Positions 8,868 through 17,632 of a stretch of 64,000 nucleotides of DNA are shown in pieces. The translations under genes and the position numbers were made by a program. Under the pieces are notes generated by a model, which did not search any database, was not told the origin of the DNA, and worked only from the letters and a program-made list of their open reading frames with translations. Source of the stretch: Rathayibacter rathayi (lineage in GTDB: Bacteria > Actinomycetota > Actinomycetes > Actinomycetales > Microbacteriaceae); NCBI RefSeq assembly GCF_004011095.1, contig NZ_CP028129.1:2852001-2916000 (forward strand). Reading direction: 5' to 3'. Numbering within the stretch: position 1 is the first letter of the stretch; each line of letters starts with the position of its first letter.

Positions 8868-10325
8868 TCAGCAGGCCGGGCCGATCCAGGCATACTGCTC
8901 ACCCTTCGCGGAGGCGTAAAGACTTCCTTCCAGCGCGCCACCGGACGTCTGCGCGGTCAGCGCTCCGCTGTTGACCGACCGGTAGACGATCCCGTCGTCG
9001 GCGAGGACATAAATGTAGAGACTGCCCGCATTCTCACGGGTGATCTGCTTCGCCTTGACGCCCTTCGGTAGGCCCGTCAGAGCGCTTCCCTGGTTGTAGG
9101 GGACTCCGGCGGTACTGATGTAGGCGAATTGCTCGCCGCCGGACGAGGCGTACAGGCTTCCGTCGAGAGCGGTCGTGTCGGAGCCGTCATCCGCCTTCGC
9201 CTTCGTGACTGCGGTGAGGTCCGAGCTGTTGATCGAGCGGTAGATGATCCCGTCATCGCCCTGGACGTAGATGTACAGGGTGTCGGTATTCTCGCGAGTG
9301 ATCCGCGTCGCCTTCACTCCCTTGGGGAGACCGTTCATCGCCGACGCCTGGTTGTAGGGGACGCCGTCCTCCGACACGTAGGCGAACTGCTGACCGGACG
9401 CGGAGGCGTAGAGACTGCCCTTCTTGGCCTTGACACTCGTCACTGCCGTGAGAGCCGAGCTGTTCTTCGAGCGGTAGATGAGTCCGTCGTCACCGAGCAC
9501 GTAGATGTACAGGTTGTCACCCGCGTTCTCGCGCGTGATCTGGGCCGCCTTGACGCCCTTCGGTAGGCCCGTCAGAGCGCTTCCCTGGTTGTAGGGGACT
9601 CCGGCGGTACTGATGTAGGCGAACTGCTCGCCCTGAGCCGAGGCGTAGAGGCTGCCTGCCAGGGCGGTCGTGTCGGAGCCGTCGTCGGACGTCTTCTTCG
9701 TCACGGCGGTGAGGGCTGCACTGTTGATCGAGCGGTAGATGAGGCCGTCATCTCCTCGGACGTAGATGTACAGGCTGCCGCCCGCGTTCTCGCGGGTGAT
9801 CTGGGTCGCTTTGACTCCGCTCGGGAGGCCGGTCACCCGAGTGCCGTTACTGAAGGGCGTGCCGGGGGTCTCCGTGGCCGCTGCGACCGGAGCACTCGTG
9901 CTGAGGCTTTCGGAGGATGCGGAGAAGGAACTATTGCCTCCCTTGGCGGGGACTGCGATGTCCGGAAGCGAGATCAGGCCTTCCGCATTGGTGGTGCCGC
10001 TGTAGGTGGTTGTTCCGCCTCTGAAGGTGTAACCGTCTTTCAGGGTGACGGTGATGGTTTTACCCGAATCGGCGGTGGTGCCGTCGGTCGTGCGCTTGAC
10101 CTGGACTCCGGTGATGGTGCCGCAGGCTTTCCCGGAGTAGGAGGACTTGGTGAATTTCAGGGTCGGTGTTCCGGATGCGGCGGCGGCAGGAGTAGCGAAA
10201 GACATCGCGATGACGGGGACGCTCCAGGCGGTCCCTTCGACAAGGGTTCTGCGGTGGACGCCATCGGCTGCGGGAATGCTCCAGCCGTCGTCGATACGGA
10301 TGGTGCGGGGGATGCGGTCGTTCAC
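8868..10325 (-). CDS. Secreted repeat protein with RRTLV-type leader
   Basis: A 485-residue protein. The leader is unusual: about 24 hydrophilic residues, then HRRTLVEGTAWSVPVIAM and an AAAASG cleavage region, which suggests Tat-type export. Residues 55-145 form an Ig-like domain (GKTITVTLKDGYTF); the rest contains four repeats of about 70 residues, each with a QITRENAG-like turn, LYIYV.GDDG(L/I)IYRS and SLYAS..GEQFAY(I/V)S, likely beta-propeller or tectonin-like blades. Two repeats share 78 identical base pairs. It is divergent from a frameshifted AraC-type gene, the same arrangement as the two modules at 20-24 kb. Function unknown; probably a surface or secreted binding protein. Confidence 0.8.
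   Translation of the reverse strand: MNDRIPRTIRIDDGWSIPAADGVHRRTLVEGTAWSVPVIAMSFATPAAAASGTPTLKFTKSSYSGKACGTITGVQVKRTTDGTTADSGKTITVTLKDGYTFRGGTTTYSGTTNAEGLISLPDIAVPAKGGNSSFSASSESLSTSAPVAAATETPGTPFSNGTRVTGLPSGVKATQITRENAGGSLYIYVRGDDGLIYRSINSAALTAVTKKTSDDGSDTTALAGSLYASAQGEQFAYISTAGVPYNQGSALTGLPKGVKAAQITRENAGDNLYIYVLGDDGLIYRSKNSSALTAVTSVKAKKGSLYASASGQQFAYVSEDGVPYNQASAMNGLPKGVKATRITRENTDTLYIYVQGDDGIIYRSINSSDLTAVTKAKADDGSDTTALDGSLYASSGGEQFAYISTAGVPYNQGSALTGLPKGVKAKQITRENAGSLYIYVLADDGIVYRSVNSGALTAQTSGGALEGSLYASAKGEQYAWIGPAC
9051..9623 (-). repeat. 78-bp identical repeat pair within the secreted repeat protein gene
   Basis: The segment 9051-9128 is repeated exactly at 9546-9623, a distance of 495 bp (165 codons, in frame). 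Recombination between the copies would delete two protein repeats while keeping the frame. Confidence 0.85.
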
Positions 10326-10477
10326 GGTGCCTCCAGAGGCTGATCGGGATGTGGACGGGCCTCATCGTTCTGCGGCGCGGCACCCGTGCAGAAGCGCGGG
10401 CGGCACGGTGTGGAAATTCCGTCCGGGAACTCTGGAAGTCGGGTCCTCTGAGCTGGCCGGTTCTCGACACTGATGGC

Positions 10478-11448
10478 TTGGCCTCTCTCAGCGCACCGCC
10501 CTCGTCCCTCCCCCCGGATGTCCATGTCGCGGAGGCTGTCTCGGCGACCCGCCGAAGCGATTCCTCCGACCGGGGCGTGGTCGCCGAGGGGGTGGTGGCG
10601 CGCGAGTGGCTGGCGCGGCACGGCGTCGTCGTCACGGTCGGCGGGGGCGCCTGCGGTTGTTCGCCGATGCGGTCGGTTCGGAGGAGCTGGTGCTGAGGCG
10701 GATGTGGCACACCGGTCGCGAGGTGCGTCGCCGGGGACGTCCCGGTGGTGCCGTCGTGAGTCTGCTCGTGGAGGGAGTGCTGACCGTGTGCGATGGCGCA
10801 GGGGTGGAGCGGGCGGTGGAGACCGGCGGAGGGCTGGTCCTCTGGTCCGACTCCGCGGTGACCGCGACCAGCGAGGGGCGCTGCGGAACGATCGAGGTCG
10901 CCGTGGGCAGGCAGGTGCTCGAGCGGTTTTTCGCCTGGACCGACGTCGGCGTCACCCTCATCCCTGCGGGGGTGGCCACGGCGCGGATCCTCCTCGCCGC
11001 GGTCAGCACGGCGTTGACCGGACCCGTGCAGCCGCGGGATCCGGCGTGGCCTCTGATCGGCGACATGATGGGCAGCGGGGTCGGCGCCCTCTTGGCCGAG
11101 ATCGGCCCACCGATCAGCCCGTCCGCGCCGGCAACGGCCGTGCGACTCCTGCGGCGCGCCCACGCGGTCATCGAGCGCCACTGCGGCAACGCCGCGTTCG
11201 ACGTGCGCGCTCTGGCGTCCGAGCTCTCGGTGTCAGTGGCGTCGCTCTACTCCGCCTTCTCACATTTACCGCAGACCCCCGCTCAGGCCGTCCGGGCTGC
11301 GAGGGTGCGCGCCGCGAATCGGATGCTGGACTTCCGCCCCACGGCGACCGCTGCGGATCAGGAGGCGGTGGCCGAGCTGGCGGGTTTCATCTCGGCGGAG
11401 GCGATGTCGAGGGCGATCCGGACGGAGGCACGGAGACGGCGACCGTGA
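10478..11448 (+). pseudogene. AraC-family regulator interrupted by one frameshift in a G-run
   Basis: Bases about 10478-10645 encode the family N-terminus (DRGVVAEGVVAREWLARHG) in one frame; from about 10650 the protein continues in another frame with LRLFADAVGSEELVLRRMWH, a cupin-like domain and an AraC DNA-binding domain (FDVRALASELSVSVASLYSA) to 11448. Restoring one G in the G5 run at 10643-10647 fuses both parts into one normal regulator of about 320 residues. The downstream part alone has a possible ATG at 10606. The start (TTG 10478 or nearby) is uncertain. It diverges from the secreted repeat protein gene, which it presumably controls or controlled. Confidence 0.7.
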
Positions 11449-11582
11449 CCACCGTCAGGCCGCCCCCCGGGGCGCACTGCCACTGCGCGCCCGCATCCTC
11501 AACCCCTCCGTGCTTCCGGCTGCGGGCCCGCGCTCGTCGCGTACCGTGATTCGCGACTCATGACGGCGACGAGGGAGACACC

Positions 11583-12977
11583 ATGACGGAGCAGATCGGC
11601 ATCCCCGCGGCCGGGGCGCTGGGGAGCGAACAGCGGAGCATCGCGATTCTCGGCGCGGGCGGCGACCTCACCGAGCGGCTGCTGCTGCCGGGCCTGGGCC
11701 GGGTGGCCGAGCTGGCGCGCGATCTGGAGCTGACGCTGATCGGGGCGGCGCGCACGCCGCAGAGCGACGAGGAGTGGCAGGGGCTCGTCCGCCGCAGCCT
11801 CGAGGCGGCCGGAGTCGCCGCGCACACGGTTGACGCGCTCGCCTCGCGCGCGCGGTTCGTCGCCACCGACGCCTCCGATCCGGAGCAGCTGAAGGCCCTC
11901 CTCGACGCCTGCCCGTCGACTCCGGTGCTCTACGTGGCGCTGCCGCCGGCGATGGGGCATGCCGTCGCCTCCTCGCTCGCGGAGCTGGACTTGCCCGAGG
12001 AGCTGGTGGTCGCGATCGAGAAACCGTTCGGCGAGGACCTCGACGACGCGATCGCGCTCAACGCCGCGTTCGCGAAGGTCCTCCCCGAGAGCCGGCTGTG
12101 GCGCATCGACCACTTCCTCGGCAACGCGACTGTGCTGGGGATGCTGGGCCTGCGCTTCGGCAATCGGCTGCTCGAGGCGAGCTGGAGCGCCGAGCAGATC
12201 GAGAAGGTCGAGATCGTCTACGACGAGACCCTCGGGATCGAGGGGCGCGCGGCCTTCTACGAGAAGACCGGCGCGCTGCGCGACATGCTGCAGAGCCACC
12301 TTCTGATGGTGCTCGCACTGACCGCGATGGAGCGCCCCGACGAGGTCGCGCCCGACGAGGTGCACGCCCGGATGGCCGAGGTGCTCGGTGCCGTGCGGCT
12401 CTGGCGTGACGATCCCTCCTCCGCCCGCCGCGCCCGCTACACCGAGGGGCGGATCGACGGCCGTTTCCTCCCCTCGTACGTCGACGAGCCCGACGTTGAC
12501 CCCGAGGCCGGCACCGAGACCCTCGCGCAGCTGCTGCTCCAGATCGACACCCCGCGCTGGGCGGGCGTCCCCTTCGTCCTGCGCTCCGGCAAGGCGATCG
12601 GCGACCCGCGATGCGAGGTGGCGATCCACTTCCGCGCGGCCACTGCGCCGCGGGGGCTGCGCGGGGCCCAGGCGGGTACGGTGCTTCGGATCGGCCTCAA
12701 GGGCGGGGACGTGCGGCTGGATGTCGTCGTGACCAGCGCGGATGAGCTGACCGACCTTGAGCACACCACGGTGGAAGCGCGGCCCGGCGCGGCGACGCTG
12801 GACCCGTACGCGCAGGTCCTCGCGGGCGTTGTGCAGGGGGACACCCTGCTGGCCGTGCCCGGCGATGTGGCTGAGCAGTGCTGGCGGATTGTGACGCCGG
12901 TGCTTTCGCACTGGGCGGCGGGGGAGGCGCCGCTGGAGGAGTACGCGGCGGGGAGCGGGGGGCCGGAGGGGTGGTGA
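11583..12977 (+). CDS. zwf: Glucose-6-phosphate dehydrogenase family protein
   Basis: A 464-residue protein with an N-terminal Rossmann domain (ILGAGGDLTERLLLPGL, residues 22-38), and the substrate and catalytic segment RIDHFLGN near residues 174-181, whose His is the conserved base (usual form RIDHYLGKE). It oxidises glucose 6-phosphate with NADP to 6-phosphogluconolactone, the entry step of the oxidative pentose phosphate pathway. It is somewhat shorter than the ~510-residue main actinobacterial Zwf and stands alone rather than next to transaldolase, OpcA and 6-phosphogluconolactonase genes, so it may be a secondary paralogue. The ATG at 11583 follows GGGAGACACC. Confidence 0.85.
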   Translation: MTEQIGIPAAGALGSEQRSIAILGAGGDLTERLLLPGLGRVAELARDLELTLIGAARTPQSDEEWQGLVRRSLEAAGVAAHTVDALASRARFVATDASDPEQLKALLDACPSTPVLYVALPPAMGHAVASSLAELDLPEELVVAIEKPFGEDLDDAIALNAAFAKVLPESRLWRIDHFLGNATVLGMLGLRFGNRLLEASWSAEQIEKVEIVYDETLGIEGRAAFYEKTGALRDMLQSHLLMVLALTAMERPDEVAPDEVHARMAEVLGAVRLWRDDPSSARRARYTEGRIDGRFLPSYVDEPDVDPEAGTETLAQLLLQIDTPRWAGVPFVLRSGKAIGDPRCEVAIHFRAATAPRGLRGAQAGTVLRIGLKGGDVRLDVVVTSADELTDLEHTTVEARPGAATLDPYAQVLAGVVQGDTLLAVPGDVAEQCWRIVTPVLSHWAAGEAPLEEYAAGSGGPEGW

Positions 12978-13251
12978 GACGCGCTGCGAGCGATCGAATT
13001 GCTTGCACCGGGTATGACTATGACGCACGGTCGCTGCTCGACTGCGTCTGCGCCGTCTTCCTCAAAGACATTGACGGCACCCGATATCGTACTATCGGCT
13101 AGTAAAATTCGATTGCTGTTACTCAACAGTACCCATTTTTTCGGCGGTATCTACCGACATCGACCCCCTTCGGGGAGGGCTGTTTCTTAGTCACTCCTAC
13201 ACCATGCTCGGACGACCAGCCGGAGTGCTGGTGGAACGAGAGAGATTACTG

Positions 13252-13803
13252 ATGTGTCTCAAGAAGCGCGCCATAGTCCTGACGGGGAGGATAGCGTGCC
13301 TGATATTTTTCACCGTGGGTATGGCTGCACCCGCCGAGGCCGCAACAGGGCCGGGAGGGCGGGTCATTACTTGTCAACTCACCGTTCATTACCCTCATAA
13401 TTTTGGGCACATAAACGGCACGATCAACGTCACCTCGGATATTCTTTGCAAGGGTGGAATTGTCGACCAGTTGAATTCATCGACAGGCCTTAGAGGGGCG
13501 CAGTCGTCGAACGACTGGGCGCAGAAGTACAACGACACCTACGTTTCGTCGAACGCGGCGAGGCCCTGCAAGGACGGCACCTATCGGGGAATCGGCTCCG
13601 GCACTGTGACATTCCCTGCTGGGTTCACGCCTCGGACGGCAAGTCTCGAAGGAAGCGGAGCCACGAAGACCATCAATTGTAGCAAGCAGTCCAGCGCGCA
13701 GAACATCGAGCGCAGTAGCTCCTCCGTCTCGAGTGGCACGGGCTCCACCGCGGACGAGGATGTCGTGTACGTCGAGGTCAGCGCGGTGGAGACGAGCGGG
13801 TAG
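13252..13803 (+). CDS. Secreted protein of unknown function, AT-richer than surroundings
   Basis: The 183-residue product begins at ATG 13252, after GAGAGA, with a Sec signal peptide (basic MCLKKR, hydrophobic core, cleavage after PAEA near residue 32). The mature part starts with VITCQLTVHYPHNFGHINGT, a cysteine-containing beta domain, and ends in a Ser/Thr-rich tail. Codon use and base composition (many A/T third positions) differ from the G6PD gene upstream, suggesting horizontal acquisition. Only three bases separate it from the next gene, so the two are one unit. I do not recognise a function; an extracellular effector or inhibitor is a possibility, not shown. Confidence 0.7.
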   Translation: MCLKKRAIVLTGRIACLIFFTVGMAAPAEAATGPGGRVITCQLTVHYPHNFGHINGTINVTSDILCKGGIVDQLNSSTGLRGAQSSNDWAQKYNDTYVSSNAARPCKDGTYRGIGSGTVTFPAGFTPRTASLEGSGATKTINCSKQSSAQNIERSSSSVSSGTGSTADEDVVYVEVSAVETSG

Positions 13804-13806
13804 CGC

Positions 13807-14430
13807 ATGATTCAACCGGCCGAAACCGCCGTCTCTGCCTCCTGGGTGACGGATGGGACAGCTGAGGCGAGATTCACAGTGGGCGGGATGGTGCCCAAAC
13901 GGTATCCCGCTTACGCCCGGGTGTTCCATCCTGTGTCGCCCGATAGCTGGGTCGATTCTGCCGGAGCAGCAGGGATCGCCTTCACGCCCACGATCCAGTG
14001 GGATGATATCGTTCGATACTCACCCGATTCACGCCAGCTGCATTCTCCTCGACGGGGAACTCTTGAGTCAGCCGAATCAGAAACTCTGGCCGAGGTTCTC
14101 AGTGCATTCACGTCGTCGCCGGACGAGTGCTGGTTTGGGGTCTGGGAGGGTTGGGGCGACGCCTTTCCTCCTCCTGCTGCCGTGAAATTCCGATGGCTCA
14201 TCAGGGACCTTCATTTGGTGAAGGGGGCCGTCGTGGAGGCGCCACTCGTGAGTTCTCGAGGGGCGACGGTATGGTGGCCGGCCGACCAGTCGTGGTTCGT
14301 GGCCACTGAAGTCGACTACGACAGTACGATCGTCGCGGGAAGCGCCGCCGCTATCGCCGCCATCTTGTCCAGCAGGTTGTGTGTTGTCGCGCTCGATCCA
14401 CTCGACACGCTGACCCGCGATACTCCTTAG
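13807..14430 (+). CDS. Uncharacterised cytosolic protein coupled to the secreted protein gene
   Basis: A 207-residue protein without signal peptide or membrane segment. It has a pattern I associate with a family of uncharacterised actinobacterial proteins: PAYARVFHPV near residue 35, CWFGVWEGWGD around 117, and WWPADQSWFVATEVDYDST near 170. The gene starts three bases after the stop of the secreted-protein gene, implying coordinated translation. The pairing of a secreted and a cytosolic partner recalls effector/immunity pairs, but nothing in the sequence proves it. Base composition is moderately AT-rich like its partner. Confidence 0.65.
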   Translation: MIQPAETAVSASWVTDGTAEARFTVGGMVPKRYPAYARVFHPVSPDSWVDSAGAAGIAFTPTIQWDDIVRYSPDSRQLHSPRRGTLESAESETLAEVLSAFTSSPDECWFGVWEGWGDAFPPPAAVKFRWLIRDLHLVKGAVVEAPLVSSRGATVWWPADQSWFVATEVDYDSTIVAGSAAAIAAILSSRLCVVALDPLDTLTRDTP

Positions 14431-14928
14431 TTCCCCGCCTAGGGTATGAGGGGGTGCGAGGGGGGCGTGGGCCGAAGGACTTGTGAGGTCGAGGCACGGG
14501 CAGGGCCGGCGCTTCAGCGTGATCGGAGGGAATCGTGGACCGCAATTGGGCGACTGACAACGGCCTTATCTCGGACCGAAAGCTCTCGACTGCGGTTTGG
14601 CAAGATAGGTGGGAGGTGTGGCAAAAGCGTGAATTCTCACGCGGAGTATAATATTCAGACGGGTCTCCTCGTAATGATGTATTATGCTTCGCGTCGAACT
14701 CAGGTGCCGTTATCGAAGATGAGGGACGTGAATCCGAGCCTCGGAGTGCGGCTGGCGGGAGTGCTGCGGGTCATGACGGTTCCACTCTCCACTCTCCACT
14801 CTCCACTCTCCGATCTGCGGGTGCGGGTCGCGCCCGGGACCTCCCTCGCCGCGCCCGAGCATGCGGACGTCGCGGTACTCGCACGCGACTCCTCTCACTC
14901 CTGCGCGCCCGCGCCCCACCACTCTCGG
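14431..14928. other. Intergenic region upstream of the ABC importer
   Basis: No gene supported. It contains a heptamer tandem repeat (CCACTCT, about four units, 14782-14812), an AT-rich patch with a TATAAT at 14647-14652 next to a hairpin GCGTGA-ATTC-TCACGC, and ends at the first LacI-type operator. Confidence 0.5.
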
Positions 14929-14942
14929 TGAGAGCGCTCTCC
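14929..14942. promoter_or_regulatory. LacI/CebR-type operator 1
   Basis: TGAGAGCGCTCTCC is a near-perfect palindrome close to the actinobacterial CebR consensus (TGGGAGCGCTCCCA). It lies 137 bp upstream of the solute-binding protein start, with a TTGACC (14952-14957) between it and operator 2. Confidence 0.7.
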
Positions 14943-14993
14943 CACAAACCCTTGACCTCCCCACACCCCCGTACATGTGCTCGCCGCACACCT

Positions 14994-15011
14994 CGTGAGA
15001 GCGCTCTCACG
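14994..15011. promoter_or_regulatory. LacI/CebR-type operator 2
   Basis: CGTGAGAGCGCTCTCACG is a perfect 18-bp palindrome sharing the AGAGCGCTCT core with operator 1. The two centres are about 67 bp apart, and the putative promoter lies between them, a layout suited to repression by looping. The LacI regulator at 18724-19875 is the obvious ligand. Confidence 0.8.
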
Positions 15012-15078
15012 AACCGCGGCACAGCACGCGGGGGAGCGCTGTCAGGGGTGCTCCCACCACCACCACGAAGGAGTGACC

Positions 15079-16389
15079 GTGCTCGCATCACGACGTGCCG
15101 GGGTCGCCACAGCGATCGCCGGCGCCGCCACTCTCGCCCTCCTCGTCTCCGGATGCACGTCCGGCTCGGACGCGGCAGAGGGCGGGGACATCGAACTGAC
15201 CGTCACCACGTTCAACGCTATGGGCTTCGATGAGCTCTACGGCGAGTACGAGGACGCCCACCCGGGCGTCACCATCGTCCCGAACAACATCGACACGGGC
15301 GGCAACGCGCGGACCGACGCGTTCACCAAGCTCGCGGCCGGCTCCGGGCTCGCCGACGTCGTCGCCATCGAGGAGGGCTGGCTCGGCTCCGTCATGGAGG
15401 TCTCGGACCAGTTCGTCGATCTGCGCGACTACGGCATTGAGGACCGCAAGGCTGACTGGGTCGACTGGAAATACGAGCAGGCGACCGACCCCGAGGGGCG
15501 CGTCATCGGCTACGGCACCGACATCGGACCCGAGGGCCTTTGCTACAACACCGCCGCCTTCGAGGCCGCGGGCATGCCCACCGATCGGGCCGCCGTCGCC
15601 GAGATGCTCGGCGGGGCGGACGCGACCTGGGACGACTACTTCGCCGCCGGGAAGAAATACCACGACGCCACCGGCAAGGCGTGGTTCGACCACTCCGGAT
15701 TCGTCTGGAACGCGATGGTCAACCAGCTGCCCGAGGGGTACTACACCGCCGACGGGAAGCTCAACGTCGACGGCAACCCCGACCTCAAGGAGCGCTGGGG
15801 CCAGCTGACCGACGCCACTGCCTCTGGCCTCTCGGCCGCGCAGAAGGCGTGGGACTGGAATAAGGGCACGTCGTTCACCGACCAGACCTTCGCCACCTTC
15901 GTCTGCCCGGGCTGGATGTTCGGCACGCTGAAGAGCAACGTCGAGGCCGGTGGCGGCAACGCCGAATCCACCGGCTGGGACTTCGCCGATGTCTTCCCCG
16001 GCGGGCCCGCGAACTGGGGCGGCTCGTTCCTCTCGGTTCCCACCCAGTCGAAGCACCCCGCCGAGGCGGCGGCGCTCGCGTCGTGGCTCAGCGAGCCGGA
16101 GCAGCAGCTGAAGGCGTTCGAGGCGGCCGGACCGTTCCCGAGCACCCTCGCCGCGCAGAAGGAGCTCGCCTCCGCGGCTGCCCCCGACCCCGGCATGAAT
16201 GACTCGCCGACCGGTGCGATCCTCGCGCAGCGCGCCGAGGGTGTCGTCGCCCAGTACAAGGGCCCGGACGACTCGCTGATCCAGGAGAACGTCTTCGGAC
16301 CGGTGCTGCAGAAGGTCGACCGCGGCGAGATCGACGGCAAGGAGGGCTGGAACGAGGCGCTCCAGCTCCTCGGCGAACTCGTCGACTGA
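15079..16389 (+). CDS. Extracellular sugar-binding lipoprotein of an ABC importer (CebE-like)
   Basis: A 436-residue family-1 solute-binding protein starting at GTG 15079, chosen because GAAGGAG (15067-15073) is optimally spaced. The leader ends in the lipobox LLVSGC at about residue 26, so the protein is lipid-anchored outside the membrane. The mature sequence opens with IELTVTTFNAMGFDELY and shows ADVVAIEEGWLGSVME and YNTAAFEAAG, as in CebE-type cellobiose/oligosaccharide binders. It captures a sugar and delivers it to the two permeases downstream. Two GC hairpins follow its stop and may stabilise its mRNA end. No ATPase gene is linked; a shared MsiK-type ATPase is expected elsewhere. Confidence 0.88.
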   Translation: MLASRRAGVATAIAGAATLALLVSGCTSGSDAAEGGDIELTVTTFNAMGFDELYGEYEDAHPGVTIVPNNIDTGGNARTDAFTKLAAGSGLADVVAIEEGWLGSVMEVSDQFVDLRDYGIEDRKADWVDWKYEQATDPEGRVIGYGTDIGPEGLCYNTAAFEAAGMPTDRAAVAEMLGGADATWDDYFAAGKKYHDATGKAWFDHSGFVWNAMVNQLPEGYYTADGKLNVDGNPDLKERWGQLTDATASGLSAAQKAWDWNKGTSFTDQTFATFVCPGWMFGTLKSNVEAGGGNAESTGWDFADVFPGGPANWGGSFLSVPTQSKHPAEAAALASWLSEPEQQLKAFEAAGPFPSTLAAQKELASAAAPDPGMNDSPTGAILAQRAEGVVAQYKGPDDSLIQENVFGPVLQKVDRGEIDGKEGWNEALQLLGELVD

Positions 16390-16403
16390 CGACCCCCGAT
16401 CCC

Positions 16404-16472
16404 GGGGGTCCGGTCGCCGCCGGACCCCCGGCCCCCGCGCGGCGGGATGTCCCCCGGGTCGTCCCGCCGCGC
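16404..16472 (+). terminator. Double hairpin between binding-protein and permease genes
   Basis: Two strong stems follow the binding-protein stop: GGGGGTCCGG/CCGGACCCCC (16404-16429) and GCGCGGCGGGA/TCCCGCCGCGC (16437-16472). In ABC operons such stems commonly attenuate read-through and protect the upstream transcript, giving more binding protein than permease. Confidence 0.75.
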
Positions 16473-16537
16473 GAGACCTCTCCGCGCTGCCGCCCCGCGC
16501 GCACCACCGACTCCGACTCGACCTCGAAGAGAGCGCC

Positions 16538-17632
16538 ATGACGAGCACACTCACCCCGCCGGCCACGGCGACGCCCCCCGCGGGGAAGCGGCGCCCGGCG
16601 CCCCGGCTCCCGCTGACCTTCCGGCAGCGCACGAGCCGCTTCGACGTGAAGGCCTCGCCCTACCTCTACATCTCGCCGTTCTTCCTGCTCTTCGCGCTCA
16701 CGGGCGCGTTCCCGCTGGTCTATACGCTCGTGGTGTCGCTCTACGACTGGCAGCTGCTCCAGGGCCAGGGCGACTTCGTCGGGCTCGCGAACTTCGCGGC
16801 GGTGCTCGGCGACCGCTTCTTCTGGAACTCGATCGTCAACACGCTGAGCATCTTCCTGCTCTCCACGATCCCGCAGCTCGCCGTCGCGCTGCTGCTCGCG
16901 GCGGCCCTCGACCAGGCGCTCCGGGCGAGCACCTTCTGGCGGATGAGCGTGCTGCTGCCGTACATCGTGTCGCCGGTCGCGGTGGCGCTGATCTTCTCGA
17001 GCGTGTTCAGCGACCAGGAGGGCCTGATCAACAACCTGCTCGGCCTGGTCGGCGTCGGCCCGATCGAATGGACGAACGACCGCCTGGCCAGCCATGTCGC
17101 GATCGCGACGATGGTGAACTGGCGCTGGACCGGCTACAACGCACTCATCCTCCTCGCGGCGATGCAGGCCGTGCCGCGCGAGCTGCACGAGTCGGCCGCG
17201 ATCGACGGAGCGAACGCCTTCCGCCGTTTCCGCTCGATCACGATCCCGAGCATCCGGCCGACCCTGATCTTCGTCATCATCACCGCCACCATCGGCGGCC
17301 TGCAGATCTTCGCGGAGCCGCGCCTCTTCGACGTCTCGAACGCCGGCGGCATCGGCGGCTCGGACCGGCAGTTCCAGACCACCGTCCTCTACCTCTGGGA
17401 GATGGCCTTCTTCCGCCAGAACTTCGGCGAGGCGGCCGCGATCGCGTGGCTGCTGTTCCTCCTGATCGTGCTGATCGGACTGCTGAACTTCGCGATCTCG
17501 CGGCGCATCGCCTCCGTCGAGAACCGGATCGCCCGGCGCACGACGCGCCGCCGCCCCTCCGCCGACGAGATCGCCGCCGCGGACCCCATGCTCACCACCA
17601 CCGGCCTCGGCCAGAACGCGAGCGAGCGATGA
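16538..17632 (+). CDS. ABC sugar transporter permease (MalF/CebF-like)
   Basis: A 364-residue integral membrane protein with about six transmembrane segments (first around residues 45-70, SPFFLLFALTGAFPLVYTLV). The cytoplasmic EAA loop ELHESAAIDGANAFRRF, which docks on the ATPase, lies near residue 213. It forms the heterodimeric channel with the next gene product, with which it overlaps by four bases (ATGA). Length fits the MalF-type class; the N-terminal Pro/Ala-rich tail is cytosolic. Confidence 0.9.
   Translation: MTSTLTPPATATPPAGKRRPAPRLPLTFRQRTSRFDVKASPYLYISPFFLLFALTGAFPLVYTLVVSLYDWQLLQGQGDFVGLANFAAVLGDRFFWNSIVNTLSIFLLSTIPQLAVALLLAAALDQALRASTFWRMSVLLPYIVSPVAVALIFSSVFSDQEGLINNLLGLVGVGPIEWTNDRLASHVAIATMVNWRWTGYNALILLAAMQAVPRELHESAAIDGANAFRRFRSITIPSIRPTLIFVIITATIGGLQIFAEPRLFDVSNAGGIGGSDRQFQTTVLYLWEMAFFRQNFGEAAAIAWLLFLLIVLIGLLNFAISRRIASVENRIARRTTRRRPSADEIAAADPMLTTTGLGQNASER

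Noticed and set aside
11499..13028. 509-codon minus-strand frame antisense to the G6PD gene
   Set aside because: Low-complexity Arg/Gly/His-rich text without motifs, perfectly shadowing a clear enzyme gene.
15088..16632. 514-codon minus-strand frame antisense to the sugar-binding protein gene
   Set aside because: A shadow frame; the plus strand has a ribosome binding site, lipobox and family motifs.
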